Assembly: GCA_029449235.1 (NCBI GenBank)
Contig: JANATG010000014.1
Location: 186,001 to 250,000, forward strand
Direction: 5' to 3'
Source of the DNA: Linnemannia schmuckeri
Lineage: Eukaryota; Mortierellomycota; Mortierellomycetes; Mortierellales; Mortierellaceae
DNA: 64,000 nucleotides
Each line of letters starts with the position of its first letter. Position 1 is the stretch's first letter. The notes beneath the pieces were generated by a model that ran no database searches, was not told where the DNA came from, and saw only the letters and a list, made by a program, of their open reading frames with translations. Position numbers and translations under genes: made by a program. Shown in pieces: positions 1 through 12,657 of this stretch.

Positions 1-386
1 TCCTCCCTTCCTCCTTCTCCTTAGTTTGAAAAGGTGCAAGCGTTGGGATGCATTAGTGTCCATCTGCTCTTTTTTAGACTCTCTTAATATCTCACCTGCG
101 AATTGAACGGTTGACGATCAATATAGTGAGCAAAACGACAAGAAAAAATAAAGCTGCCTCCTCCCTTTTACTCACTACCTGCCCCTTTCTTACCCCTCTG
201 CCTACATTCCTTTTCTTTTCATCTTCCCTTTCCTCTACACTCATTCATTTCCTACTTCTCATTCTCGTCTCCTTCACATCTCTTTCCTTCTCTACTCGAC
301 CCCTTTTTCTCTTTTCTCATTAACACATCATCTCCATCTACTGCATTCACATAACAACAGCAACAATAACAACCTTAGACAGAGCA
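1..386. other. Upstream region of the first F-box gene
   Basis: This stretch holds no recognisable gene. From about 150 to 330 the + strand is strongly C/T-rich, as seen upstream of the other F-box genes here (7380-7500 and 10120-10260), so it is probably promoter and 5' leader of the gene starting at 387. A 70-codon open frame at 111-323 is low-complexity Phe/Leu/Ser/Thr and is judged to be chance. Confidence 0.5.
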
Positions 387-2381
387 ATGTCCACAACCAG
401 CCAGCGGAAACCGTTACCCTGCGACAAAGTGCTCGGAATTCAGGAACTGTTCGACTTGATAGTGCTCCATTTGGACTTGGAACACCCAGCTTGTCCCAGA
501 CTCTTGGCCACCGTCTGTCGGCGTTGGTACAGGTACGGCGAATAACACCTCTTCTATGTCTGCGCGTGCTCCTGGACAATTAATTAGGGTCGGTCCATAC
601 CATGAACTGACGCAGCACACTCTTCATCTTTTCTACTACTTAGTTACTTTGCATCTTTCTTTTGGAAAACAGTCACTGTACACTATTGGGACAAATACAC
701 CACCAAACACTTGCAACATCATGGGCCTGCTATACGGGATCTGAGTTGCCAGCGAGTTGACAGGAGTGTTATCAAGACAGTCGCCCATTTCTGTACCAAC
801 CTCCAGACATTGCACCTCTCACTAGACCGGCACTCCATGTTGGTTTCCTACGACCTGCTAGAATTGGCGTTTCTCCGGACACAGACTTGTCTCACTGCAG
901 TTTCGATCAAAATTGACACCTCGGTTATCAATGTTTCTATACTCTGGACTCTATCTCGACTGCTCCGTCTCACCCAACTAAGTCTTCAAGTTTACGGGAT
1001 CATTGATCTGAGAGTGCTTGTTGCAGAGATTCTCGGATGCTGTCCAGGTTTACAATCACTCTCTCTGGAACATTGGATACCAAACACACCCCAATCATTG
1101 TTCAAGGTACTAAAGGCCAACGTAAAGCGGAAAATGACATCAAAGTTCAATCGATCCCCCATGACTGTTCAGGAGGCTATTGGACGGGATGGGCTTGCAC
1201 CCACCAGACTAGGATCACCATTGCCAGTGGCACAACTAATGCGACAACTGCCTTCGACTCTGGAGATCAACACAAACATCAACAACATTCGTCGACTCGA
1301 TCTTTGTGTCCTCTTTGATGACATACCCGTATTTGAAGAGCTGATCAAGTGCTGCTTACATCTGGACGACCTTCACCTGCGCGACGAATTGATTGCACTC
1401 AATCACCAATCTTGGATGACTCTTTCTTCTTGCTGCCCTCACTTGCGGACCCTTCGACTGACCGGGAAAAAATCACGACTTCTCATCGGCAGCAGTGTGC
1501 TACTTATCCCCCTGTTTCCTCGACTCGAATCGTTACATGTACACTTGCAGGCCATACAGTGGACCGACTGGGCGACAACAAACATCGACCGCTGCCTGGC
1601 AGAGCACCAGCAAAAGTTTGGGACTCGACACCCTCTAAGAACACTCTCCCTCACAAGTGACAACACAACTTCGCTCCCGATCATTTCATGTATCATGGCT
1701 GCTCACACGCTTGATATTCAGACGCTAGCGGTGGGAAGTCTGTGGAGATTCCAGGAAAACTTTGATATCGACCCAGTCCATGGAGCGAATGCATCCCGGT
1801 TTCTGATTAATTTGTCGCAGGAGCATCTCCGCAGTCCCTGGCATTCATTGAAGGATACGCTGGTGCAACTGGATATGCATACGACTATCATTGCGACTAA
1901 GGACATCACGAGGACATTTCTCCGACGCCTGCAGGACCTTCCCAAGCTGCGTGAACTATGTGTCTCGACCCGACATATCCACGACTGGGTGGATCCGTCA
2001 TACTGCGTCCCTCGCTTTATTTGGAAGGGAGAGTTGCCAGTTGCACACACTTTTGGTCAGAGCAGCGTCGTTGATAGCATTAGAATTGACCGCAGTAACT
2101 TTTGCACCATCAAACTCCCAGTTGTGAGTTATTCTTTTGCGTTACTGCGAGAGTTTGTTGTCAAGAGTTATCCCTTTGGTCGTTGTGTCTACAGGGAGAT
2201 CACGATTGAACAGGCTATGTTTGCTTTGGCTGCTATGCCGGGTCTGGAACATTTTGTTGCTGAGGAAGGGGTTATCAGCAAAGAAACATTAGTGGAGTTG
2301 AAGGAAGGGTTGCCGAAGCAGTTCCGACCTCTCTCAAAGGACTGCCTTGCATGGATTAATGCTGTGCATGGCTACAAATAA
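387..2381 (+). CDS. F-box/LRR-like protein, paralog 1 (two exons)
   Basis: Exons 387-532 and 644-2381 join in phase 2 (donor GTACGG, acceptor ACTTAG) into 627 residues. The start ATG lies in a sound context and opens directly into a degenerate F-box-like motif (about residues 16-48, ending VCRRWY). The joined reading gives an aromatic segment (YFASFFW) matching the YVW segment of the three intact paralogs. The rest is an irregular leucine-rich region with LRR-like turns such as LRTLRLTG and LRELCVS. F-box proteins of this type recruit substrates to SCF ubiquitin ligases; this role is inferred from the family, and no substrate can be read. AATAAA overlaps the stop codon. It is the same length as paralog 5 (10287-12291). 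Confidence 0.75.
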
Positions 2382-2578
2382 AAGTTAGCATCTTTATTGA
2401 CTCTACTTGTTGTTTGTTGCTCACCCAAAAGAGTCGAAAAGTTATTAATGCGGGCCTGGACCCCTGAAGTTTTGTTCACGTGCTCTGGCCGTTATTAATA
2501 TGAATTTTTTTGCTTTCCTGGACAGCATTTTTCGCTGCTTTCCTCGCCTCTCCTCTTCAACTTCACACATAGCCAGCC

Positions 2579-4721
2579 ATGAGTACCAAGGAACGTAACA
2601 AGGACAAGGACAAGGGCACGCTAAAAGGAACTAATCATACACTCACACCTTGTGATACAGTTGTGGGCATTCCAGAACTCCAGGAGCTAATCCTCAGGTT
2701 CATGGCCAGTAGCAGCAGTCGTGCGAAAGACCTAAAGCATTGTGCTCTTGTCAGTCGTCTTTGGCAGAGGTGCTTCCCGTGTTGTTATTAATCACTGACG
2801 CTAGTCAAGTCCTTTCTTTGTTAGGTCATTGTGCTGACGTTTTTGTATTTTTTTCTTTTTGTTTTTATCCCATAGTTACTTTAGATCTTACGTGTGGGAG
2901 TCGCTCACCCTCGGAAGGAAGGTCAACAAAGGCAGGATTTTCTTCCACAAGGACACTGGCATACTTGTCCGTCGCCTTACCATCACCTGCGCGACTAGGT
3001 TTCTTGTCAACATCATCCCCGAGTTCTTTCCTCATATCACCTACCTCAGCCTGGCGATTGGGTTCGATTCCGATGGGATCAGATACGGGCATCTACAACG
3101 ACTCTTCACGCTCTTACAGGACAGTCTGACCGAGGTTCAGATCTCATTCGAGATGTCTGTCTATCAATCATCTATCCTTTGGAGCCTTTCTTCTTTACCG
3201 CGTTTGAGACGTTTGGATCTGAAGGTGTTTTATCCGGCATCGTATCCTGAATGGCATTTTGCGGGTGAAGTGTGTGTGGAAGTTCTGGAGTGTTGTCTGG
3301 GGCTGGAGGCGTTCGAGTTTGAGTTTTTAGGGAGGTATTGTTTTAAGTATATGTCGCTAGTTCATCAGCGGATGAGGCGGTGGGTGCAGTGGAGAATGGA
3401 TTCTTGGAGTGGTTTGGCGCCTACACCTTCGTCACCTCAAGAGGCTCTAGCTAGCAGCGGCAGGAATGTTGTTCGATTGTCCCGACAAACGTCAGCTAAA
3501 CAGGAAAGAGTCGACGACCCTTCCATGTCAAATACTACCAAATGCAGCAACATCAAGAGTAGTCTGCGACGACTTTATTTTAAGGAGATGCCGCCCAACA
3601 TAGTCGCCTTCGATAACATCATCACCACCCACGGTCCAGGATTGGAAGAACTGGCGATAAATGGCCAAGAGCACCACAGCTTCTCCCAGCATGTCTGGCG
3701 CTCCGTTCTGGAAATTTGTCAATTCCTCCGGATCCTCGAAATTGCCGACTGCGGACCTTTCCCCTCCATCTCGACTTTAGTCTCGTCTCTTCCGCGCCTT
3801 CAGGCGTTACTGATCAATTTCCGAGACGATACTGCGCGGTATATCGACTTGGGTCTGTCGGAACTTGGTGCAAGTCTTGAAAAGCACAGAAGCCGGTACG
3901 GCGGGAGAGAACATCCATTAAAGGTTCTCGAGTTCGGAGGCTGGATCGATCGGCCGGACCTGGTGATGGAAACGCTTGTGACGGTGCTGTTGCAGGATTC
4001 GACGTCTTCGCAGGTTGAGGGATTGAGGATGTGCTATGGCAGCAGATGTTTCATGACACCTCCTATGTATCTTTCTATACTTTCCTCGTCAGTCACCCCG
4101 CCGTCGTCATCCTCGCCGTCGCCGACTAGGTTATTGCCCACTACTACTCTCACTACTACTCTTGGCTCCACCTCTGACGGCCGGAGTTTGAAGGACACGC
4201 TCGTGCAGCTCGACATTTCCTTTGAGCAATTTCAGCAATATAGTGAAGGGAAACAGTTCTTCGAACGACTCCAAGGATTCCACTGCCTCCGAGTCCTGCA
4301 TGTTATGCATACTCTCCTCTGGATCCTCGATCGCATGCATAACGAAAGCAACACCTCCACTTTCACCTCCTCCTTCTCTCCGCACAACGCCAACGCAAAT
4401 GCCAACAGCAACAGCAACAGCAGCAGGGATACCCACCATCAATTGACAACAATGAGTCACGACGACGACCTCCCACTCCCAGAAACAAACCTACACTTCC
4501 CATCAATCCAAGAGCTGCATATCGGATATGGCAACAAGGGGATCGTGCTCCCACTGAACCATACGCCCGCCAATGCAGTGACGCTAGAGCTGGCGAAGCT
4601 GGTTGTCGCCATGATGCCTGGATTGAGGGTTTTTGTATTGGCGGATAAGGCTGCTGTAGGGGTTAGGCAGGCTTTGAGGAAGAGGTTTCGAGGTATTGTT
4701 TTTGAAGGTGATCAATCATGA
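2579..4721 (+). CDS. F-box/LRR-like protein, paralog 2 (two exons)
   Basis: Exons 2579-2769 and 2876-4721 join in phase 2 into 678 residues; donor GTGCTT is weak, acceptor CATAG is good. The N-terminus is Lys/Asp-rich, followed by an F-box-like stretch (GIPELQELILRFM through VSRLWQ). Exon 2 opens with FRSYVWESLTLG, the conserved sequence after the F-box in this family. Leucine-rich segments follow (LRRLDLKVF, LRILEIADC, LRVLHVMHT). A low-complexity Asn/Ala/Ser run is encoded near 4381-4430 and a Ser/Pro/Thr stretch near 4090-4170; both look like simple-sequence expansions absent from the paralogs. Probable SCF substrate receptor by family. Without the splice the first exon ends after 70 codons, which supports the intron. 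Confidence 0.72.
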
Positions 4722-5024
4722 AATTACCTGCGTTAGAAGTGGAAATGTAATCAAAAAAGCATTTGAAATATCCGCAAACCTGCGATATGACATAATTCTG
4801 TACATGAGCCGCTCACCATGTGGCTCGTCTCCTGAACTTTATTTCGATTTTTCGTGAGGGCGTTGCATATGGGGAACATCTTTTCTTGTTTCACCATCAC
4901 ACCCACACTAGCACCCACACTAGCACCTACACATACACTCGCACACCTAGACTCCTTCCTAAAATTCTCTTTTGTCGTTCTTAAATACCCAATCCGGCCA
5001 GTTTTTTAGCGACACGATCTACAC
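4722..5024. other. Intergenic, short CA-rich repeat
   Basis: No gene is seen. Near 4900-4950 there is a short imperfect repeat built on ACACTAGCACCC and CACACT units. The region separates paralog 2 from the decayed third F-box gene. Confidence 0.45.
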
Positions 5025-7031
5025 ATGGCTAAGACACTCAGATCAGACCGTGTCCTGGGTTTACCAGGGTACTGCTCCTAATCATGGACCACCTCACATC
5101 ATCTGACCTGTCCGCCTGTGCTCGAGTCTCTCGTCTCTGGAACGATATATTGTCATTAGCACTCTGGCATACCATTGATGACCGGCTCTATAATTGGCCA
5201 CGTATACTAAAACCCGAGAGCGACGACATACAAATGAATGAAGCACTGGATTGGACCAGGGGCGCTTTTAAAAAGTGTGGACGCTTTATCTGTCACTTGG
5301 CGGTCTCGGATTGGAAGGTGATCGGCCCCGCAGTCGGGAACAAGGATCGGTTGCAGTTGGAAACGCGTTGGATCGACACGCCTCGGTACTGTGCCGGGGG
5401 TGGTGGTGAAGGTGAGGCAATAGAGCAAGGACCCATTCTATTCCCGGAGACTCTGACATTGACAGAGATGGTGACTCTGGACGCGATCTTTAGAACCAAC
5501 GGCGAGTTCAGTACCCACTTCAACTCCGGTGATTGGGAGCTGACTTGCCAAATATGGATGTTGATTCTCCGGATCCTAGCAGCGCTACTCTGCAATCTGA
5601 GGCTGTTTGCACCGGAATCGAGGGATTGGGCCGGATACTCTGGCCGGTATTCTTTCGGAAGGCTTTGGCAATTCATCACAGGATTTTGACGACTTTACAG
5701 GTTAGGTATGGTCAGTTTGATTTGCAAGAATATATGGAGGTTTCGCCGAGCCTGCGGTGTTTGTATACAGGATATGACTCTGTCGAAGACAGGCTGCTGG
5801 ATAAGAGCTATCCTCACCTCCGGGCCCTCTTCATCAACAAACCACTCTCGGGAACCACATTCCACAACCTTCTCAAGTACCTTGTAGGCATGGAACATTT
5901 GAGGGTCGTACACCTGTGGGAGATTCCGGATCATGTCAACTATGACGACGACGACTGGCAGGAGGGGGAGGTCAGAGGTCAATGTGAGTCCTCTTCTGGG
6001 AGGCGTTCCGAGTCGTTTTCGAGGGTTGCATTTCCCCGAAGCTTGCTCGCAGACTAGTGCGGAGTTCATGTCCGAGGCTGCGTTTGATGTCCTACCTAGC
6101 TTGCCCTTCTTGACCGAGTTGAATATCGATGCGACGTATCCGGATCTGAGAACTATGCTTGCAAAGCACTGTAAGCTTCTGCAAGTGTTCCGGAGCTCTG
6201 AGGGTTGCGAGACGATATCCAGATTGGAATGAGAGAAAAGTGGAAGTGAATGAGATGTGTACTGTTGGAAAGCTATTGTTATTTGCGAGTGTTTGATGCG
6301 ATTGAGCACTAAATCGAGGCGGATTACTTGATGGAACAACCAGGATGTGTGCAAGGATCTGGGGGTTTTTCTGGTGCCAGCTGGTAGGGTTCAATCGGCA
6401 GAACGATGATACAGGATCTCGGAATGCGAAGGCGGCTGAAGTGTTCGAGTCATCGGGATACGAGTTGCTTACGAGACAGCAGCGTTAGATGGTTGATGTA
6501 CACCTGCGATGTCGAGAACAATACTACCACGTCTATGACTGTATCTACAGTCTGACGCAGTTGACGACTCTGGACCTGGGTCACGAGTTCCTGCGACCGG
6601 ATATGCATGAGCGTCAACATAATATTCACAAAAATAACACGTGGGGCGGGCGGTCGTACAACAAGTTCAACGGCTCGATCCCCGAGACCATGGAGCTATC
6701 ACTCTCGTCCAGCCTGGATCAAATTGGCGCGCTAAAGAATCTGGAGATATTTGAGTTTAGTGGTATGGATCATCGGATCCAGGAATCGGAGGTGAAATGG
6801 ATAGCCAAGGCATGGCCAAAATTGCGTGTCATGCGCAGGGTACATTTTACCGAGGTGGTTGTTAGGGCTGAGTGTGAGGTGGCGGTGGGGTTGAGGAGGA
6901 CGATGGAAGAATTGCGACCGAATGTGAGACATAAGCAAGTGAAAGTTGAGGGTGCGCATGATGGGTATTTGAGGCGACTATTTCCTTTTGGAGGTAAAAA
7001 AAACAGTATTGGCGGTCGGTGTCTAGGTTGA
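5025..7031 (+). pseudogene. Decayed F-box/LRR-like gene of a second subfamily
   Basis: An ATG at 5025 leads into VLGLP, the usual opening of an F-box, but the frame is lost near 5065-5070 and stops at 5079-5081. The next frame, from 5084, continues the F-box (MDHLTSSDLSACARVSRLW then LWHTI). Leucine-rich text then moves between frames near 5540-5690, 5990-6060 and 6230-6489. The last frame (6489-7031) contains LTQLTTLDLGHEF, ETMELSLSSSLDQ, LKNLEIFEFSG and a basic C-terminus. I read this as one gene of about 2 kb broken by several indels. The sequence differs clearly from the four flanking paralogs, and the phase-2 intron after the F-box is not evident. Some breaks could be unrecognised introns, but the one inside the F-box has no splice signals. 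Confidence 0.68.
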
Positions 7032-7539
7032 TGTGATGTTTTGTGCTGTTGTTGTTGTTATTGCTGTTGTTGTTATTTTTTAACGTTTGCAACAAAAGAA
7101 GTTTGCGGACAAAAAAAAGGGAGATCAGGAACACCGAGGAGACGTACCAGGAGGGTATTTGAGACAACTGCGCACAGACCGCGGCGCCAACATCAGAGAG
7201 CGAAACAAAGACATGATGGTGCCTTGATTTTCGTGATTGATCAACGATCTACTTGCAGTCGCAGGTCTAGACACATCGGAGACAGCAGTCACAGGCATCA
7301 ATGGATCACTTGCCACCAATTAATTTCCGAGGAGAAAAAGAAGCGTCATCATCACACTCGCCACATCCAAAAATAACCAGCATCGTTTGTTTTTCTTTCT
7401 TCCTTTCTTTCTTTCTTTCTACTCGCCCCACTCGTTCTCTCACACGCCACTCTCTTCCTCCCTCGCCCTCCCCCCCCCCCCCCCCCCGCCTACTCTCCTC
7501 AGGATTATCCGACATCTTTTTCAGACGAGACAGGACAGC
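7032..7539. other. Intergenic/promoter region with C18 run
   Basis: No convincing gene. A (TTTC)n-like C/T-rich tract spans about 7385-7500 and includes an uninterrupted run of 18 C at 7470-7487. It probably acts as 5' leader or promoter of the F-box gene at 7540. The open frames on both strands here are low complexity. Confidence 0.5.
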
Positions 7540-9751
7540 ATGACTGAAATGGGAGCACGGACTGGACAGGAGACGTTGCCTTGCAACCGAGTGTTCAACA
7601 TCCCAGAATTGCTGGCGCTACTAGTATTCCACCTTAACAACGATACCAACGACAATAACGGCAGTGGCGAAGAGTCAAAGAGTCTCAGGGTCCTTGTCAA
7701 CGTCTGTCGACTTTGGCACAGGTACGAGCAAAATACCTAGATCCTTCCATATTGAAGAAGTATATGTCTACCGTGGGACTTTTTGGCATATCCACGCATC
7801 GTACTCACTCACTCTATCTTTCTTCTACTTTTTCCCACTCACTGCAACATCTAGTTTCTTTGCACCTTATGTGTGGAAGGAAGTTACCCTCTCAGGACCA
7901 TCCAACCACAAACGCCTCTCGGGATTTCTCCGCTACAGAACTTACATCCATACGTTGACCTGCCGCGAAGTCACCAAGGAGACCTTCAAAGCCCTTACCC
8001 ACCCCAACTCCCATAACAACAATAACAGCAACAACACCTTCACAAACCTCAGAACCCTCCACCTCGCCCTGGACCGCAACTCCATCTGGGTGACCTACAC
8101 CCTCCTCGAAACCTTCTTCCTCCACATCCATTCTCGACTCTCAACAGTCTCTATCAAGTTTGATTCCACAGTCCTCGACACCCGCCTGCTCTGGTCCCTA
8201 TCGCAACTACCCTTTCTGGAAAATTTGAGGCTGGAAACGGTGTGGTGTAGTCGCCGGGTCCTGGGACTGAGCGATTTGTGTCGGGAGATTTTGGTGTGTT
8301 GTGAAGGGTTGCGGTCGTTTAGGATGGAGAGTTCGTATACTTACCGGGATTATGTCCCGAGGCTTGTAAGGTTGAAGAAGGCGTTTCAAGGAAAGATCAT
8401 GAGGAGGTTTGAAAGGCGAGTGCCGGCGACTGTTGAGGAGGCTGTTGGACGGCGACAAGGAGGCGGGACTACATCCAAAAGTCGGAATTTTTCTCCAAGT
8501 ACAGCGCAGAGACAGCCAGCATTGGGGTCGAGGGATTCATTTTTGATTTTGAGGACTGACAGCGACAGCAATGGACGCAGCAGCAACAGCAATACCAGCA
8601 GCAGGAGCAAACTCCGCAGGCTCCAACTACGAAACTGCAGCTTCGACACGATAATATTCTCGGATATCGTCAAGCAGGCCTTACGGCTGGAAGAACTCGA
8701 TCTACAAACTTTGTTCTACCGTGGGAGCTTCGACGCCCTGGGTATTGTATCTCAACACTGTCGTAATCTTCGGACGCTTCGACTGTCTGGACGCAATGAT
8801 GGCATGAGTATCGAGGCCATTGCCAAACTCTTCATGAGCCTCCCCCACCTCGAAGCTTTTTACATGGTCCTTAATAATTCGGAGCTCCCTGCCTGGCAAT
8901 CTCTCGATACCCACCTCCTCGCGGAGTACAAACGACAACAGGGGCAGGAGTGTGGAGGACATCATCACAGACACCCATTGAAGACCCTCTCGATTAAAGG
9001 GTACTACAAAGAAACCCTCACAAACCTCCTGGAAATCCTCTCGCTCCACTCCTTGGCTCTCGAGACCCTATCTATGGGGAGCCCCTGGTTCTTCCAAATA
9101 TTCGTCGAACATACTCCAGGAAACCTCCACTCGCCCTTTGCACCCCTTGTCGATCGCCAGACCCCTTCTCGAGAGCTTTTTTCTAGACCTTGGAGTACTT
9201 TGAAGGATTCCTTGGTACGCTTGGATATGTCGACAACGATTCTTGTGGACCAGGAAGTTGCGGGAAGCTTTTTTGTGCGGTTACAGGAGTTGAGGAATTT
9301 GAGGGCGCTGTATGTCTCGGCGAGACATGTTCAGGATTGGTTCCCTAAGAACTTTATCGTCACCTTGCCTCCTCCACCAACACTCCTTTCTCTTGGAAAG
9401 TCGAACAACGACAACAACGGTAACAGTAGCAGCGGCAACAACGGTGGCATAGGATACAGGACCATCGACAGAGATTATATCACCCGGCATCTCCCCACAG
9501 GAAACCATTGCTTCCCTGCACTTCGGGATGTGATTGTTCGGGGGGAGGACAGGAATGTGCCTGTCCCGTTTGAGATTACATTGTCCGAGGTGGTGTTTCT
9601 GATTGCGGCGATGCCTTGTTTGGAGTATCTGTATCTGAAGGCAGGGAGTGTGAGTAAGACGACGTTTGGGAGTTTGAAGAGGGCGTTTCCGGAGTATTTT
9701 ATGATGATCCCACGAGAGCGGTTGGATTGGATTGATGAGCGCGCAGATTAA
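7540..9751 (+). CDS. F-box/LRR-like protein, paralog 4 (two exons)
   Basis: Exons 7540-7721 and 7855-9751 join in phase 2 (donor GTACGA, acceptor ATCTAG) into 692 residues. The N-terminus reads PCNRVFNIPELLALLVFHL, then an Asn/Asp/Gly insert, then VLVNVCRLWHS, a degenerate F-box. Exon 2 opens FFAPYVWKEVTLSG. Leucine-rich units include LRTLHLALDRNS, LENLRLETV, LRRLQLRNC and LRTLRLSGRN. Close kinship with paralog 5 is visible (LVNVCRLW, PLKTLSIKGY, SPWFFQIF), suggesting a recent tandem duplication. Asn/Ser/Gly runs near 8000-8040, 8570-8610 and 9405-9450 are simple-sequence insertions. Probable SCF substrate receptor by family. Confidence 0.77.
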
Positions 9752-10286
9752 GCTACAAGATGAAAGAAAAAAGAGGAAAATAAAAAAAAGATGGTGCACA
9801 CGACACAGTCTTTGGACTTGATCATGGTGTTAGATTTAGAGTTGGATTGACGGTATTGTGAGACTTGGTGTCATTTTCCTACACATTCACAAATACCATG
9901 ATTTTGCCACCGCACGTCGAACCTTCACCTCCTTCCTTTCCCTTGAGGAGGCAATTATTTCTTCTTTGATTGCAATTTAGCACGGTGTACCTCGCATGAG
10001 AGCCCAAACCAAAACTAATTGCCCCTCTGCAATTTGTCAATACCTAGGGCGTATTGTCCATTTTAATTTCTGTGTGTGGTGTGATTTGAATTCCCGCACT
10101 GCTCATTTTGTGGCGTTGACTTCTTTTTCTTCCCTTCATCTTCTTTTCTGTCTTAGCGCCTCCTCTCTCTTTTCTTTCTTCCTTTTCTGTTTTCTTTTTC
10201 TTCCTCTTCCCACTTCCACCATCAACAACGCACATACACTTTCTCCCGTCCCCTTCTCGTCAGGATCCCCGCCCTCAGTCTAACGA
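9752..10286. other. Intergenic/promoter region
   Basis: An AATAAA near 9778 probably serves the upstream gene. From about 10115 to 10260 the sequence is C/T-rich, as ahead of the other F-box paralogs. No gene is seen; the 95- and 63-codon frames here are low complexity. Confidence 0.45.
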
Positions 10287-12291
10287 ATGATGACCTCGAC
10301 CAACAAGGGCGCACTCTTACCTTGCAATAAGGTCTTCACTATCACAGAGCTACTGGAGAGTGTATTACTTTTCCTCGACCGAGACAGTCCAAGGAGCCCC
10401 AAAGTGCTGGTCAACGTCTGTCGTCTGTGGAAGAGGTACGATATCATCTTTTCATCTATCAACTCGCTCAAAAAAAAACACACACACACACATTCATGCA
10501 CCCGGATGTACAGTACGCCCACTCATCATTCTCCTTTCTCTTTTCCGAATGTATAGTCTGTTTGGACCATACGTATGGAGGAAGGTGACGGTACGAGAAT
10601 TTGGCAGCAAACGACTTGCCGGCTTTCGGCGACATGGACAGTTCATTCGGGACCTAACCTGCTACGGCCTCAACCGGGATGTCCTCAAATCAATCTCCAG
10701 CTACACCCCGAACCTCGAGAAACTCTACCTCCACCTGGACCGGCATTCTATCTGGGTCACCCACGATCTCTTGGAAAGAGCCTTCTCGGGAACACAGAGT
10801 CGACTGACGACGGTTTCGATTTATTTCGACGCCACGGTGTTGAATACGAGGTTGCTGTGGTCGTTGTCGAGGTTGGAACGGTTGGAGAACCTGACCCTGG
10901 TGACAGAGAGGTTTAGTCATGATTTGGATGAGGGGCTTTGTAAGGAGATTTTGGGGTATTGTAAGGGGTTGAAAAGTTTTACGGTGGAGAATTCGTATAC
11001 TAATCAGGGGAGGATTAGAGCGTTGGATAGGCTGCAGTCGGCGATCCAGGGGAAAGTTATTTCAATGATTGATCGGATGCCCGGTGCTGGTAATGGTAGC
11101 CCTGGAGGAGGTTCTCGGCTTAGTCTTCAGGTCTTGGGGGCAACCAGGTCGACTCCGCGCCTGTTATCGAAAGCTCTACCCTCGATTCCTGACACCGACA
11201 AAAACAACGATAGTAACAACAACATTGACGGTGGGGTGAGCAATCTCAAACGACTCCGGATAAAGCACTTTGGCGTCCAGGCGTCACGACTGATTGAGAT
11301 CTTCAAGTGCTGCTCACAACTAGAGGAACTCGACACCCAAAACATCTTTTACGAGCAACGAGGATCTGAGCACTGGTCTTTGATTACCAAACACTGCCAA
11401 CAACTTCGGACCTTGCGAATGTCCGGACGCAGCGATTGTTTCGATTTTGATCATATCGCTAAGCTCATCATCTGCCACCCGCAACTCGATGCATTTTATA
11501 TGCATCTCAACACCACTAACATGGAAGAATGGAGATCACTCGATTCTAACCTCGCAGCATGTGCAAAAGAACATCATGGACAGCAGCGATATCCGTTGAA
11601 GACGTTGTCGATCAAGGGCTACCACAAGGAGACGCTCTCACTACTGTTGGAGGTACTATCGATCCAGTCCTTGGCACTCGAGACCCTCATTGTCGGCAGT
11701 CCATGGTTCTTTCAAATCTTTCTGGAGCATAGTCCGGGAAGCGCTTTTTCGACCTATGAGTCGCTCGCCCCTCTTCAATCACCCGCTCAGGAGCTCTTTG
11801 ATCGACCCTGGCATACACTCAAGCAATCCCTCACTCGGCTCGACATCTCAACAACCATCGTCGCCGACCGAGACAGAGCAACCTTACTCTTCCATCGCCT
11901 CCAAGAACTGGAGAACCTCCGCGCCCTCCGCGTTTCTGCTCACCACGTCCTCGACTTTGCTCCCGAACCCCACACCAACACCATCTGCGGCATCATTGCC
12001 CCTCATGACAAAATATTCTTCCTCCCTGAGGTGGTTGAGTATACATTCCCTTCCCTCCTCGATTTCATTGTTCGGGAAGATGGAGACTATTCCTCTACCC
12101 ATCCATTGTTTCAAATCTCGGTCGCCGAGGCTGTGTATGTAATTGCGACCATGCCCGCCTTACAATACTTTCATCTGGGAGTAGGGAGTGTGGAAGAGAG
12201 GGACTTGGAGAGGTTGAAGTGGGCGTTTCCGGATTATTTTATGGCAATACCCAAGTCGCGACTTGACTGGATTAGCGACGACAGTTCTTGA
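10287..12291 (+). CDS. F-box/LRR-like protein, paralog 5 (two exons)
   Basis: Exons 10287-10435 and 10557-12291 join in phase 2 (donor GTACGA, acceptor TGTATAG) into 627 residues. The F-box-like stretch is KVFTITELLESVLLFLD through VLVNVCRLWKS. Exon 2 opens LFGPYVWRKVTV, aligned with the other paralogs. Leucine-rich units follow (LEKLYLHLDRHS, LENLTLVTE, LEELDTQN, LRTLRMSGRSD, LRALRVSA). The region PLKTLSIKGY to SPWFFQIF is nearly shared with paralog 4. AATAAA occurs about 18 bp after the stop (12309-12314). It is convergent with the DUF3712-type gene at 12658-18167. An ATG one codon downstream of 10287 could also start translation. Role as SCF substrate receptor is inferred from the motif. 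Confidence 0.77.
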
Positions 12292-12657
12292 AGAAGGAGA
12301 GCCATTAAAATAAAGTAGGTTGAGCTTATTTTTTAATGGTGCGGTTTTATAGGTCGAAGTGGCGAAAATGGAGTTCAAAAGGGATAAATCATTTCGCTCC
12401 TGGGTGTAATTGTTGCTCACGAGGAGTTGAATGCAGACGCAGAGCAAGATGATGGCTTTTGTATCTTTGTGATCAAAAATGTATAATACGTTTATTTTGG
12501 ACACTGAAAATAATTGTTCAATGGGTATCAACGGGGTGTGATGGGTTGGAGGAAGACATGAAAGAGTGTACGGACGGGAAAGGAAGCGAATTAATCTGTT
12601 GGCATTCAAGAAAATAAAGAACATAGGAAGTAGGACTGAAAGAAAGTTAACGATCGC
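12292..12657. other. Convergent 3' region, left edge of unit A
   Basis: This carries the 3' ends of two convergent genes. AATAAA on + (12309-12314) serves the F-box gene; TTTATT at 12491-12496 is AATAAA on the - strand for the membrane-protein gene. Homology to 44643 onward begins near 12385, so the left boundary of the large duplication falls here. Confidence 0.6.

Noticed and set aside
3055..3080. GGTTCGATTCC motif resembling a tRNA T-loop
   Set aside because: It lies inside the coding sequence of F-box paralog 2, with no cloverleaf stems around it.
12160..12624. 154-codon frame on the - strand across the convergent 3' ends
   Set aside because: It overlaps the 3' coding end of F-box paralog 5 and AT-rich 3' sequence; no protein-like pattern.
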